In this document: positions 6,053 through 14,137 of the stretch, one piece after another
How the letters are laid out: each line of letters starts with the position of its first letter
Position numbering within the stretch: position 1 is the first letter of the stretch
Assembly: GCA_017481065.1 (NCBI GenBank)
Contig: JAFUPT010000143.1
Span: 1 to 27,707, forward strand
Length of the DNA: 27,707 nucleotides
From: Clostridia bacterium
GTDB taxonomy: Bacteria > Bacillota_A > Clostridia > Christensenellales > Aristaeellaceae
Direction of reading: 5' to 3'
The notes under the pieces: generated by a model
The model's input: the letters and a program-made list of their open reading frames with translations, nothing else
Told to the model about the DNA's origin: nothing
The model's database searches: none
Program-made: the position numbers and the translations under genes

Positions 6053-6823
6053 ATGACACACACCATCGCAGTTGCCGGCAAGGGCGGCGTCGGTAAGACG
6101 ACCACCTGCGGCATGCTCATCCAATACCTGGTTGATAACGACAAGACCCCGGTTCTCGTGGTGGATGCGGATGCAAATTCCAACCTGAACGAGGTGCTGG
6201 GCGTGGAAGTGGAAACCACGCTGGGCGATATCCGCGAGGAGATGGCCCGGGCCGAGATGATGAAGAACAGCCCCATTCCCGCCGGCATGACCAAGGCCGA
6301 CTACGCCGAAATGAAGTTCAATTCCGCCCTGGTGGAAGAGGATGATTTCGATATGCTGGTCATGGGCCGCACCCAGGGCAAGGGCTGCTATTGCTACGTC
6401 AACGGCGTTCTCAAATCCCAGGTAGATAAATATTGCAACAACTACCGCTATGTGGTGATCGACAATGAAGCGGGCCTGGAGCACATCTCCCGCGGCACGC
6501 TGCCCCATGTCGATACCCTGCTGCTCATCAGCGATTGCTCCCGCCGCGGCATCCAGGCTGTGGCCCGCATCGCGGAAATGGTGCGCGAGCTTGAGCTCAA
6601 GCCCGCCGCCATGAAACTTATCGTCAACCGTGCACCCGGCGGAAAGCTGAATGCCGCGGTTCTCGAAGAGATAGAGAAGTACAACCTGGACCTGGTAGGC
6701 GTTCTCCCGCAGGACGAAACCGTTTACGAATACGACTGCGAGGGTAAGCCCAGCGCCAAAGTCCCGCAGGACAACCCGGTCAAGGTTGCGCTCGGTTCCA
6801 TCATGAAGACTCTTGGACTGTAA
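6053..6823 (+). CDS. cooC: CODH/ACS nickel-insertion ATPase (CooC/AcsF)
   Basis: A MinD/ParA-type P-loop ATPase that loads nickel into carbon monoxide dehydrogenase or acetyl-CoA synthase. The 256-residue protein has the deviant Walker A GKGGVGKTT (residues 9-17), DADAN (38-42) and the CooC-specific CxC motif GCYCYVNG with Cys112 and Cys114, which binds Ni(II) across the dimer. These positions match those reported for CooC1 of Carboxydothermus. The ATG at 6053 has GGGAGAAG upstream (about 6042-6049); an in-frame ATG at 5969 would add 28 residues with no family counterpart and lies in the leader. It begins the operon, followed after 25 bp by acsD. AcsF and CooC cannot be told apart without phylogeny. 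Confidence 0.93.
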   Translation: MTHTIAVAGKGGVGKTTTCGMLIQYLVDNDKTPVLVVDADANSNLNEVLGVEVETTLGDIREEMARAEMMKNSPIPAGMTKADYAEMKFNSALVEEDDFDMLVMGRTQGKGCYCYVNGVLKSQVDKYCNNYRYVVIDNEAGLEHISRGTLPHVDTLLLISDCSRRGIQAVARIAEMVRELELKPAAMKLIVNRAPGGKLNAAVLEEIEKYNLDLVGVLPQDETVYEYDCEGKPSAKVPQDNPVKVALGSIMKTLGL

Positions 6824-6848
6824 AGAATGAACTTAGGGGGATACGATT

Positions 6849-7793
6849 ATGGCTTTTAATCCTAAGAAGCAGGCATACAACGCTTCCATCAATGCCGTCA
6901 CTCTCGGCACTGGTGAGAAGAGCATCGTTGTCGGCGGTGAGAACGTCTTCCCGTTCTACACCTTTGACGCACCGATCGCCAATGCGCCTAAGATCGCTAT
7001 CGAGATCAGCGATAAGGGCATGGCCGCACTCCAGACTCCCGGCATGAAGGCTGCCTTCGAAGGCTGCGCCACCGTTGCCGACATGGCCAAGAAGGCCGAG
7101 GAGATCGAGGGCGTTTCCGCTGTTTGCCTGTACTTTGAGAGCGCAGATCCCAACGGCGACAACATGTCCGTTGAAGAATGCGTGGAAATCGCCAAGGCCG
7201 CTGCCGATGCAACCGCCCTGCCGATCATCATCATGGGCTGCAAAAACGTTGAGAAGGACGCAGAAATCTTCTCCAAGGTTTCTGAGGCTCTCCAGGGCAA
7301 GAACATCGTTGTTCTGGCCGCTCGCGAAGAGAACTACAAGACCGTCGGCGCAGCCGCCGGCATGGCCTACAACCAGAAGGTTGGCGCCGAATCCGCAGTG
7401 GACATCAACCTGGCAAAGCAGCTGAACGTTCTGCTGGGCCAGCTGGGCGTTCCCGCTCAGAGCGTTGTGATGAACCTTGGTTCCTCCTGCGCCGGCTATG
7501 GCTACGAATACCTCTCCTCCACCCTTGACCGCGTAAAGGCCGCCGCACTGGCTCAGAACGATGCCCAGCTGCAGATGCCCATCGTGACCCCGATCTCCAC
7601 CGAGACCTGGAACGTCAAGGAAGCCATGCTGTCTGAAGAAGAAGCTCCGGAATGGGGCAGCGTTGAAGAGCGCGGCATCGAGATGGAAATCACCACCGCA
7701 GCAGCTTGCCTGACCAGCGGCACTGATCTCGTCATCATGAAGCATCCTGCCGCAATCAAGACGATTGTACAGTTCATCGACAGCCTGATGTAA
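6849..7793 (+). CDS. acsD: Corrinoid iron-sulfur protein small subunit (CODH/ACS delta)
   Basis: This is the cobamide-binding TIM-barrel subunit of the corrinoid iron-sulfur protein, which with AcsC carries the methyl group from methyl-tetrahydrofolate to acetyl-CoA synthase. The 314-residue sequence starts at an ATG preceded by GGGGG-type SD sequence and has the family features FPFYTFDAPIANAP, the central VVMNLGSSCAGYGYEY segment and the C-terminal SGTDLVIMKHPAAI. It sits between cooC and the acsC-acsE fusion gene (23 bp to the latter), so the three are probably cotranscribed. Length is normal and no key segment is missing. It is often mislabelled by its archaeal name, CdhD. Confidence 0.95.
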   Translation: MAFNPKKQAYNASINAVTLGTGEKSIVVGGENVFPFYTFDAPIANAPKIAIEISDKGMAALQTPGMKAAFEGCATVADMAKKAEEIEGVSAVCLYFESADPNGDNMSVEECVEIAKAAADATALPIIIMGCKNVEKDAEIFSKVSEALQGKNIVVLAAREENYKTVGAAAGMAYNQKVGAESAVDINLAKQLNVLLGQLGVPAQSVVMNLGSSCAGYGYEYLSSTLDRVKAAALAQNDAQLQMPIVTPISTETWNVKEAMLSEEEAPEWGSVEERGIEMEITTAAACLTSGTDLVIMKHPAAIKTIVQFIDSLM

Positions 7794-7816
7794 GCTGGGA
7801 AGGGAGATAAATCACT

Positions 7817-10111
7817 ATGGCACTCAAAGGTCTTGATATTTTTAAGCTGACTCCTAAGAAGAATTGTAAGGAATGCGGCAACCCCACTTGCATGGCTTTC
7901 GCTATGAAGGTTGCCCAGGGCGCAGTTTCCATCGATAAGTGCCCCTACATGTCCGAAGAAGCACTGGCCACCCTGTCCTCCGCCACTGCTCCCCTGATGA
8001 AGACCATCACCGTCGGCGCCGGCGCCAACGAGCACAAGCTGGGCGGCGAAACTGTGATGTTCCGTCATGAGAAGACCCTCGTCAACAAGAACCTGTTCGC
8101 TGGCACCCTGTGCTCCTGCATGTCCGCCGACGAGGTCGACGCTGCAATCGCTGAGATCAAGAAGATCGACTACGAGCGCATCGGCGAGCGCGAATATGTG
8201 GAATTCCTGTTCCTGAACTACGCTGGCAACGGCGCAGACAAGTATGTTGAGCTGGTGAAGAAGGCTGCCGAGGCCGACCGCGCCCTCATCCTGAACTGCT
8301 GCGATGTTGAAGTTGCCAAGGCTGCTCTGGAAGTTTGCAAGGCTGGCAAGCCCATCCTGAATGGCGCTGACAAGGCCAACGCAGCTGAAATGAACGCAGT
8401 TGCCACCGCCGCAGGCGTCACCCTGGGCGTTTCCGGCGAAAGCATCGAAGAAATCTACGAGACCGTGAAGACTCTTGAAGCCGCAGGCAACAAGAACCTG
8501 GTCATCGACGTAACCGGCAAGGACGCCAAGGAAACCCTGAAGAATGCAGTTCTGGTTCGCCGCACTGCTCTGAAGGCCGAGGACCGCACCTTCGGTTATC
8601 CCTCCATCGTAAATATCAACAAGCTGGCTGAAGGCGATATGCACATGCAGACCGCTCTGGCCTCCATGTTCACCGTGCGCTACGGCTCCATCCTCGTCAT
8701 GGGCGGCATGACCTATGCTGAGGCACTGGCTCTGTACGGCCTGCGCCAGAACATCTACACCGACCCGCAGAAGCCCATGAAGGTTGAAGCCAAGATCTAC
8801 CCGCTCAACGGCGCCGACGAGAACAGCCCCTGCGCCCTGACCGTAGACTTCGCCCTCACTTACTTCCTGGTTTCCGGCGAGCTCGAGCGCTCCAACCAGC
8901 CTGTCAACCTGATCATCACCGATGCATCCGGTATGTCCGTTCTGACTGCATGGGCCGCAGGCAAGCTGTCCTCCGGTTCCATCAAGAAGACCTTCGACGA
9001 GCTGGACATCGCCAACAAGATCAAGAACCGCACCCTGATCATCCCCGGCAAGGTTGCCGTTATGAAGGGCGACATTCAGGACAAGCTGCCTGAGTGGAAC
9101 GTAGTTGTAGGTCCCCAGGAAGCAGTTCAGCTGCCCAAGTACATGAAGAACAAGGAATACGAAGAGGCCGCCAAGGCTGCCGCAGCCGCCAACGCTGCCA
9201 AGGCCGAAACCGCAGCCGCAGCCGCAGCTGTGCCGGAGCTCTCCTTCGAAGAAATCCTTGCCACCAAGGTTCCGAAGATCGAAGTTGTGGATATGGGCGT
9301 TACCTACAAGGGCAACAATCCCGAATCCCAGACCTTCGTTACCATCGGCGAGCGCATCCACTGCATCGCCCCCACCATCCGCAAGGCTATGGACGAGCGC
9401 GATCCCGCTCCCATCCTCAAGCGTGCTGCTGAGCAGATCGCTGCCGGCGCTACCTACCTCGACGTCAACATCGGCCCTGCCGAGTCTGATGGTCCGGAGC
9501 GCATGATGTGGGCAGTCAAGCTCCTGCAGGAAAACTTCAACAATGTACCGCTGGCTCTGGATACCGCCAACATGAAGGCCATCGAAGCCGGTATCAAGGT
9601 TTACAACCGCGCCAACGGCAAGCCGATCGTAAACTCTGCTGACGCAGGTTCCCGTATCGACTTCATCAACCTGGCTGCTGCCAACGACGCCATCGTATTC
9701 GCCCTCTGCTCTGCCGACGGTATCGCAAAGGACAACGAAGAGCGCATGAAGCACTGCCACAACATGCTCGAGCGCGGCCTCGGCCTTGGCATGACCTCCG
9801 ATGACCTGTGGTTCGACCCGCTGTTCCTGGTTGTAAAGGGCATGCAGGACAAGCAGATGGATGTTCTCAACGCCATCAAGATGTTCGCCGACGAAGGCCT
9901 CAAGTCCACCGGCGGCCTGTCCAACAACTCCAACGGCGCTCCCAAGCATGTGCGTCCCATCATGGACAGCACCCTGGTTGCAATGTGCATGATGCAGGGC
10001 CTGACCTCCGCGATCGTCAACCCGAACGACCAGCGCCTGATGGAAACCATCAAGACCTGCGATATCTTCAAGAACCACACCCTGTACTCCGACTCCTATC
10101 TGGAGATCTAA
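7817..10111 (+). CDS. acsC: Fused corrinoid iron-sulfur protein large subunit and methyl-THF methyltransferase (AcsC-AcsE)
   Basis: One 764-residue open frame holds two Wood-Ljungdahl proteins. Residues 1 to about 448 are AcsC (CODH/ACS gamma): the [4Fe-4S] motif C17-x2-C20-x4-C25-x16-C42 opens a TIM-barrel and cobamide-binding domain. Residues about 449-473 are an Ala/Lys-rich linker. Residues about 485-764 are AcsE, the pterin-binding methyltransferase that moves the methyl group from methyl-THF to the corrinoid. Its motifs GERI (511-514), LDVNIGP (548-554), LDTAN (581-585), VNSAD (605-609), FDPL (666-669) and GLSN (700-703) correspond to the methyl-THF-binding positions of the Moorella enzyme. 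In well-studied acetogens acsC and acsE are separate genes. The linker bases continue in the same codon style and no frameshift is apparent. A strong terminator follows, so acsA and acsB are not in this operon. Confidence 0.94.
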   Translation: MALKGLDIFKLTPKKNCKECGNPTCMAFAMKVAQGAVSIDKCPYMSEEALATLSSATAPLMKTITVGAGANEHKLGGETVMFRHEKTLVNKNLFAGTLCSCMSADEVDAAIAEIKKIDYERIGEREYVEFLFLNYAGNGADKYVELVKKAAEADRALILNCCDVEVAKAALEVCKAGKPILNGADKANAAEMNAVATAAGVTLGVSGESIEEIYETVKTLEAAGNKNLVIDVTGKDAKETLKNAVLVRRTALKAEDRTFGYPSIVNINKLAEGDMHMQTALASMFTVRYGSILVMGGMTYAEALALYGLRQNIYTDPQKPMKVEAKIYPLNGADENSPCALTVDFALTYFLVSGELERSNQPVNLIITDASGMSVLTAWAAGKLSSGSIKKTFDELDIANKIKNRTLIIPGKVAVMKGDIQDKLPEWNVVVGPQEAVQLPKYMKNKEYEEAAKAAAAANAAKAETAAAAAAVPELSFEEILATKVPKIEVVDMGVTYKGNNPESQTFVTIGERIHCIAPTIRKAMDERDPAPILKRAAEQIAAGATYLDVNIGPAESDGPERMMWAVKLLQENFNNVPLALDTANMKAIEAGIKVYNRANGKPIVNSADAGSRIDFINLAAANDAIVFALCSADGIAKDNEERMKHCHNMLERGLGLGMTSDDLWFDPLFLVVKGMQDKQMDVLNAIKMFADEGLKSTGGLSNNSNGAPKHVRPIMDSTLVAMCMMQGLTSAIVNPNDQRLMETIKTCDIFKNHTLYSDSYLEI

Positions 10112-10140
10112 GTCCTGGGCGCGGAAAACTCCCGCAACCA

Positions 10141-10174
10141 ACAGGCCGGCTGAGCAATCAGCCGGCCTGTTTTC
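10141..10174 (+). terminator. Terminator of the cooC-acsD-acsCE operon
   Basis: A perfect 13-bp GC-rich stem (10141-10153 with 10158-10170, loop GCAA) is followed by a T run of at least four. Confidence 0.9.
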
Positions 10175-10255
10175 CTTCGCGGATTTTTATTTACAAGACG
10201 TTGTTGATTGCTCCACAAAAATTACATCTTGCTTATAATTCTTGTAAAAAAGTAA

Positions 10256-10284
10256 TTGTAATTGCGACGGGAATGTGGTATAAT
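10256..10284 (+). promoter_or_regulatory. Promoter of the sugar ABC importer operon
   Basis: TTGTAA (10256-10261), a 17-bp spacer and TATAAT (10279-10284). Transcription should begin near 10291, leaving a leader of about 157 nt. A second TATAAT at 10234-10239 lacks a well-spaced -35. Confidence 0.75.
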
Positions 10285-10290
10285 AGCTTT

Positions 10291-10447
10291 GTTCATTAAG
10301 CAGAAGGGAAGGAATGCTTCCCTTTCTGTATGCAAATCCAAAAGGGTCGGCCCTTTATTCGTTCTTACAGAACGAATAAACCCACCTTCACATCGTGTTT
10401 TGCTCCTCCTTCGGGGGAGTGAGATAAATTAAAGGAGGTTTATACCT
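10291..10447 (+). promoter_or_regulatory. Structured 5' leader of the sugar-binding protein gene with anti-Shine-Dalgarno segment
   Basis: The leader contains four hairpins: CAGAAGGGAAG with its complement (10301-10328, one bulge), AAAGGG/CCCTTT (10341-10356), a perfect 11-bp stem TTTATTCGTTC/GAACGAATAAA (10354-10380) that shares three bases with the previous one, and CTCCTC/GGGGAG (about 10403-10418). The last contains CCTCCTT (10405-10411), the exact complement of the AAGGAGG ribosome binding site (10432-10438). Translation control is possible but unproven. The rest of the 336-bp gap after acsC-acsE holds only the terminator and promoter. Confidence 0.55.
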
Positions 10448-11440
10448 ATGAAGAAACTTCTTGCACTCATCATGGCAGCTATCCTGGTGCTCTCCTGCGT
10501 TCCCGCAATGGCGGAAGGCTGGGAGATCGTTGTTGTACCGAAGGATGCTTCCAACCCCTGGTTCGTTCGCATGAAGACCGGCGTTGACGAGTACGCCGCA
10601 GCCCACACTGAAGACACCATCTACCAGAAGGGCACCGCCGAAATCGACGCTACCCTGCAGGCTCAGCTGGTTCAGGACCTGGTAGCACAGGGCGTTGACG
10701 CAATCTGCGTTGTTCCGGTTGACATCGAGTCCATCGAGCCCGCCCTCAAGGCCGCTCGCGAAGCAGGCATCGTAGTTATCGCTCACGAAGGCGCAGCCCT
10801 CGAGAACGTAGACTATGATATCGAAGCCTTCAACAACGAGCTCTACGGCGCATTCATCATGGACAACCTGGCCGCCGCCATGGGCGAAGAAGGCCTCTAC
10901 ACCACCATGGTTGCCGACCTGACCAACGGCTCCCACAATGAATGGGCAGACGGCGGCGTGAAGCAGGCAACTGAAGCCTATCCCAACATGACCCTGCTCG
11001 AGGCTGAGCCCCGCGTAGAATCCCACGACAACGGCGATACCGCCTACAACGTAGCCAAGGAGCTCTTCAAGAAGTATCCCGACCTGAAGGGCATCATGGG
11101 CACCTCTTCCTTCGACGCACCCGGCGTTGCCCGCGCTATCGAAGAGCTGGGCCTCTCCGGCAAGGTATTCACCGCTGGTACCGGCATGCCCGGTGACAAC
11201 GCTGAGCTGCTCAAGTCCGGCGCTGTTCAGTACCTGACCCTGTGGGATCCCGCACTGGCAGGCCAGGCCATGGTTGCTCTTGCTCAGATGATCCTCAACG
11301 GCGAAGAAATCGCTGCTCCCCTGAACCTGGGCGTAGAGGGCTACGAAGCTCTCGAGTTCAAGGCCGGTTCTGAAACCGTTCTGGAAGGCCAGGGCTGGAT
11401 CACCATCACCGCCGAGAACGTAGATTCCTTCGGCTTCTAA
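10448..11440 (+). CDS. Sugar/autoinducer-2-type ABC transporter substrate-binding protein
   Basis: An extracytoplasmic type I periplasmic-binding-protein fold of the ribose/rhamnose/AI-2 group. The 330-residue protein has a signal peptide of about 22 residues ending AMA; a Cys occurs at VLSC but it is a poor lipobox, so anchoring is unclear. Typical features are VVPKDASNPWFVRMKTGVDE at the start of the mature chain, the hinge region GIMGTSSFDAPGVARAIEE and LWDPALAGQAMVALAQ. Its resemblance to LsrB/RhaS-like proteins is by pattern only and the ligand is not determinable from the sequence. It heads an operon with one ATPase and two permeases. No kinase, isomerase or Lsr catabolic gene is nearby. 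The hairpins downstream probably favour a surplus of this subunit over the membrane complex, as is usual for such operons. Confidence 0.88.
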   Translation: MKKLLALIMAAILVLSCVPAMAEGWEIVVVPKDASNPWFVRMKTGVDEYAAAHTEDTIYQKGTAEIDATLQAQLVQDLVAQGVDAICVVPVDIESIEPALKAAREAGIVVIAHEGAALENVDYDIEAFNNELYGAFIMDNLAAAMGEEGLYTTMVADLTNGSHNEWADGGVKQATEAYPNMTLLEAEPRVESHDNGDTAYNVAKELFKKYPDLKGIMGTSSFDAPGVARAIEELGLSGKVFTAGTGMPGDNAELLKSGAVQYLTLWDPALAGQAMVALAQMILNGEEIAAPLNLGVEGYEALEFKAGSETVLEGQGWITITAENVDSFGF

Positions 11441-11457
11441 TTTCCCGGTATCTAAGT

Positions 11458-11587
11458 GCGGGGAGTCTTATGGCTCCCCGCAAGCTTTGTACAAGCGGCG
11501 ATTCATTCGGCAGCTATGCCTTGGGGCAAATGTTCTGCCGGATGAAGCGTCGCTTGACAATATGAATTCCGGCGGGTTTTCCCGCCG
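11458..11587 (+). promoter_or_regulatory. Three intercistronic hairpins between binding protein and ATPase genes
   Basis: GCGGGGAG/CTCCCCGC (11458-11481) has no following T run and looks like a stabilising or weak attenuating stem. A long 22-nt imperfect helix (11492-11513 with 11535-11556) pairs at 21 of 22 positions, with two G-T wobbles, and has a smaller TGCC/GGCA stem in its loop. CGGCGGG/CCCGCCG (11570-11587) ends next to the AAGGAGG ribosome binding site (11589-11595). Together they fill the 164-bp gap. Confidence 0.7.
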
Positions 11588-11604
11588 CAAGGAGGATTCA
11601 GACC

Positions 11605-13089
11605 ATGTCCGAGTATTTGCTCAGAGCCGTGGATATCAGCAAATCGTTCGGCGCCGTGCAGGCGCTGCAGGGCGTTACGCTGGAAATCAAACCCGGCGAA
11701 ATCCATTGCCTCGCAGGCGAAAATGGCTGCGGCAAATCTACCATTATCAAGGTTATCTGCGGCGTTCATAAGCCGGATGGCGGCCATATTGAATTCGCTG
11801 GCAAGGAATATACTTCCATCACTCCCCTGGAATCCATCAATATGGGTATCCAGGTTATCTATCAGGATTTCTCCATCTTCCCGAACCTCACGGTGATGGA
11901 AAACCTGGCCTTCAACACCGAGCTGGCCGCCGGCCACAAGTTCGTCAACAAGCGCCGCATGCGCGAGATCGCGAAGGAAGCCCTCTCCAAGATCAATTTT
12001 GATATGGAGCTGGACCGCCTCGTCGGCTCCCTCACCGTGGCTGAAAAGCAGATGGTTGCCATCTGCCGCGCGCTGATGTTCAATGCCAAGCTCATCATCA
12101 TGGATGAGCCCACCACTGCCCTGACCAAGAAGGAAGTAAAGGCCCTGTTCGAGATCATCAAGAAGCTCCAGGCGCAGGGCATCGCCATCCTCTTCGTCAG
12201 CCATAAGCTCGATGAGGTGTTCGAAATTTCGGAACGCTTCTCCATCATGCGAAGCGGCAAGATGGTTGCCACCGGCAATACTGCCGATCTGGATGATAAG
12301 AAGTTCTCTTACTACATGACCGGCCGCGAATTTGACAACGAGCCCTTCAAGCCCAGCTATGAAAGCAAGGAAAATGTGCTCGAAGTCAAGAATCTCACAC
12401 TGGAAGGCTGCTTTGAAGACATCTCCTTCAACCTGCGCCGCGGCGAGATTCTGGGCATCACCGGCCTTCTGGACTCCGGACGCACGGAGCTCGCCCTTTC
12501 CATGTTTGGCCTGCGCAAGGCTACCAGCGGCCAGATTCTGAAGGACGGCAAGGCAGTTACCATCGCTTCTCCCCGGGACGCCATCGCCAGCGGCATCGGC
12601 TTTGTGCCGGAGGACCGCCTGAGCGAGGGCCTGTTCCTCACCCAGTCCATTGCGGATAACATCATCATTTCTGAGATTGATCACCTCACCAAGGGCGCAG
12701 GCGTGCTCAACCGCAAGCAGTGCCAGGAGGAGATCGATAAGTGGGTAAAGGATCTGGCCATCAAGACGCCCGATCCGCAGAACGCCTGCACCACCCTTTC
12801 CGGCGGCAACCAGCAGAGAATCGTGCTGGCCAAGTGGCTGGCATGCAAGCCGGATGTGCTCGTTCTCAATGGTCCCACCGTCGGCGTTGATATCGGCTCC
12901 AAGCATGATATCCATGCCATCCTGCAACGCCTGGCAAACCAGGGCATGGCAGTGATCATCATCTCCGATGACCTGCCGGAGGTTCTGGAAAACTGCTCCA
13001 ACCTGCTGGTTATGAAAAAGGGCAAGATTGTTGCCGAACTGGATCCCGCCGAGACCGATGAATCCATCGTGCTCTCGCACATGATGTAA
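11605..13089 (+). CDS. Sugar-type ABC transporter ATPase (two-domain)
   Basis: The energising subunit of a carbohydrate-uptake-2 importer, related to RbsA, MglA and LsrA. The 494-residue protein has tandem nucleotide-binding domains. The first has Walker A GENGCGKST and a degenerate signature LTVAEKQ before MDEPTTAL. The second has a modified P-loop GLLDSGRTEL, as usual in this family, and a good signature LSGGNQQR. RBS AAGGAGG at 11589-11595 fixes the start at 11605. The next gene begins 13 bp after the stop, so ATPase and permeases are cotranscribed. Substrate specificity cannot be read from this subunit. Confidence 0.95.
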   Translation: MSEYLLRAVDISKSFGAVQALQGVTLEIKPGEIHCLAGENGCGKSTIIKVICGVHKPDGGHIEFAGKEYTSITPLESINMGIQVIYQDFSIFPNLTVMENLAFNTELAAGHKFVNKRRMREIAKEALSKINFDMELDRLVGSLTVAEKQMVAICRALMFNAKLIIMDEPTTALTKKEVKALFEIIKKLQAQGIAILFVSHKLDEVFEISERFSIMRSGKMVATGNTADLDDKKFSYYMTGREFDNEPFKPSYESKENVLEVKNLTLEGCFEDISFNLRRGEILGITGLLDSGRTELALSMFGLRKATSGQILKDGKAVTIASPRDAIASGIGFVPEDRLSEGLFLTQSIADNIIISEIDHLTKGAGVLNRKQCQEEIDKWVKDLAIKTPDPQNACTTLSGGNQQRIVLAKWLACKPDVLVLNGPTVGVDIGSKHDIHAILQRLANQGMAVIIISDDLPEVLENCSNLLVMKKGKIVAELDPAETDESIVLSHMM

Positions 13090-13102
13090 GGAGGGTTTGT
13101 GC

Positions 13103-14137
13103 ATGAATGTGAAAAAATCTCTCCGCAAGCTGACCAGCAGAAGCGAGTTTTATATCTTGCTGGTTTTCATTGCACTCTGCCTGCTGATTGAAATCCGCTC
13201 GCACCAGTTCTTTACCCCCAACAACATCGTTGATATCCTCAGTGCGCTGGTTGTTCCCGGCATCTTTGCCATCGGCGAGTTCATGGTGATCGTGTCCGGC
13301 GGCTTTGATGTATCCTTCCCGGCGCTGGCTTCCCTCACCGGCTATGCAACTACGAAGATGCTGCTGGATATGGGCTGGGAGGGCGGCATTTGGCTGCCCA
13401 TCCTGATCACCATCGTGATCGGCGCCGTGCTGGGCGCATTCAACGGCCTGTTCATCGGCTATTTTGAATTGCCCGCCATGATCGTTACCCTGGGTTCCTC
13501 CAGCGTGTTCAAGGGCCTGATGCAGGGCGCGCTGAATTCCAAGCAGCTGGCAGTTATTCCCAACGCCATGCGCTCCTTCGGTACTTCCGCGCTCTTCGTC
13601 GCCGAAAACAAGTCTTCCGGCCTGACGTCGCGAATGCCAACAACATTTTTGATGCTGGTGGCAGTCATCATCGTCACTTATTTCCTGCTGAATAAGACCA
13701 TGTTTGGCCGCGGTATCTATGCCATCGGCGGCAATCCCACCAGCGCACACCGCGCAGGCTTCAATGTAAAGCGCACCCGCTTCATGATGCTCATCTATGT
13801 GGGCGTGATTTCCGCCCTGGCAGGCATGTGCCGTATCTGCATGATGCAGCAGATGCATCCCACCAACATGCTGGGCATGGAAATGAACATCATCGCCGGC
13901 GTTGTTCTCGGCGGTACCGCCATCGTTGGCGGCAGCGGCACGCTCTTTGGCTGCATGCTGGGCACTGCCCTGATCGTCATGGTTGAAAACTCCATGATCC
14001 TCATCGGCATCCCCACTGTTTGGAAGGATTTCTTCGTCGGCGCGCTGATCGTAGTCGGCACCGGCATTTCCGCCATGCAGGTTACCCGTTCCAAGAAGGC
14101 TGGCCTTCGCAACCTGAAAAAGGAGGCGGTCAAATGA
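13103..14137 (+). CDS. Sugar-type ABC transporter permease 1
   Basis: A 344-residue integral membrane subunit of the RbsC/LsrC family with about 8-10 predicted hydrophobic helices. Family-typical segments are GEFMVIVSGGFDVSFPALASL, the cytoplasmic coupling-type stretch AIGGNPTSAHRAGFNVKR and VVLGGTAIVGGSGTLFGCMLG. The start is the ATG at 13103, eight bases after AAGGAGG (13088-13094); an upstream TTG at 13097 lies too close to that RBS. The stop codon overlaps the start of the second permease (ATGA), consistent with translational coupling of a heterodimeric channel. Confidence 0.93.
   Translation: MNVKKSLRKLTSRSEFYILLVFIALCLLIEIRSHQFFTPNNIVDILSALVVPGIFAIGEFMVIVSGGFDVSFPALASLTGYATTKMLLDMGWEGGIWLPILITIVIGAVLGAFNGLFIGYFELPAMIVTLGSSSVFKGLMQGALNSKQLAVIPNAMRSFGTSALFVAENKSSGLTSRMPTTFLMLVAVIIVTYFLLNKTMFGRGIYAIGGNPTSAHRAGFNVKRTRFMMLIYVGVISALAGMCRICMMQQMHPTNMLGMEMNIIAGVVLGGTAIVGGSGTLFGCMLGTALIVMVENSMILIGIPTVWKDFFVGALIVVGTGISAMQVTRSKKAGLRNLKKEAVK

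Noticed and set aside
7553..10141. Open frame of 862 codons on the minus strand, antisense to acsC-acsE
   Set aside because: The plus strand codes for conserved Wood-Ljungdahl proteins with all motifs. The antisense translation is rich in Val, Gly, His and Leu without recognisable domains, and it arises because the real gene avoids TTA, CTA and TCA codons.
10234..10239. Alternative TATAAT as the promoter for the sugar importer
   Set aside because: No hexamer resembling a -35 lies 16-18 bp upstream; the TTGTAA/TATAAT pair at 10256-10284 is better placed.
11487..11771. 94-codon frame overlapping the start of the ABC ATPase gene
   Set aside because: It lies partly in the intercistronic hairpins and then in a wrong frame of the ATPase, and its Arg-rich translation has no homology features.
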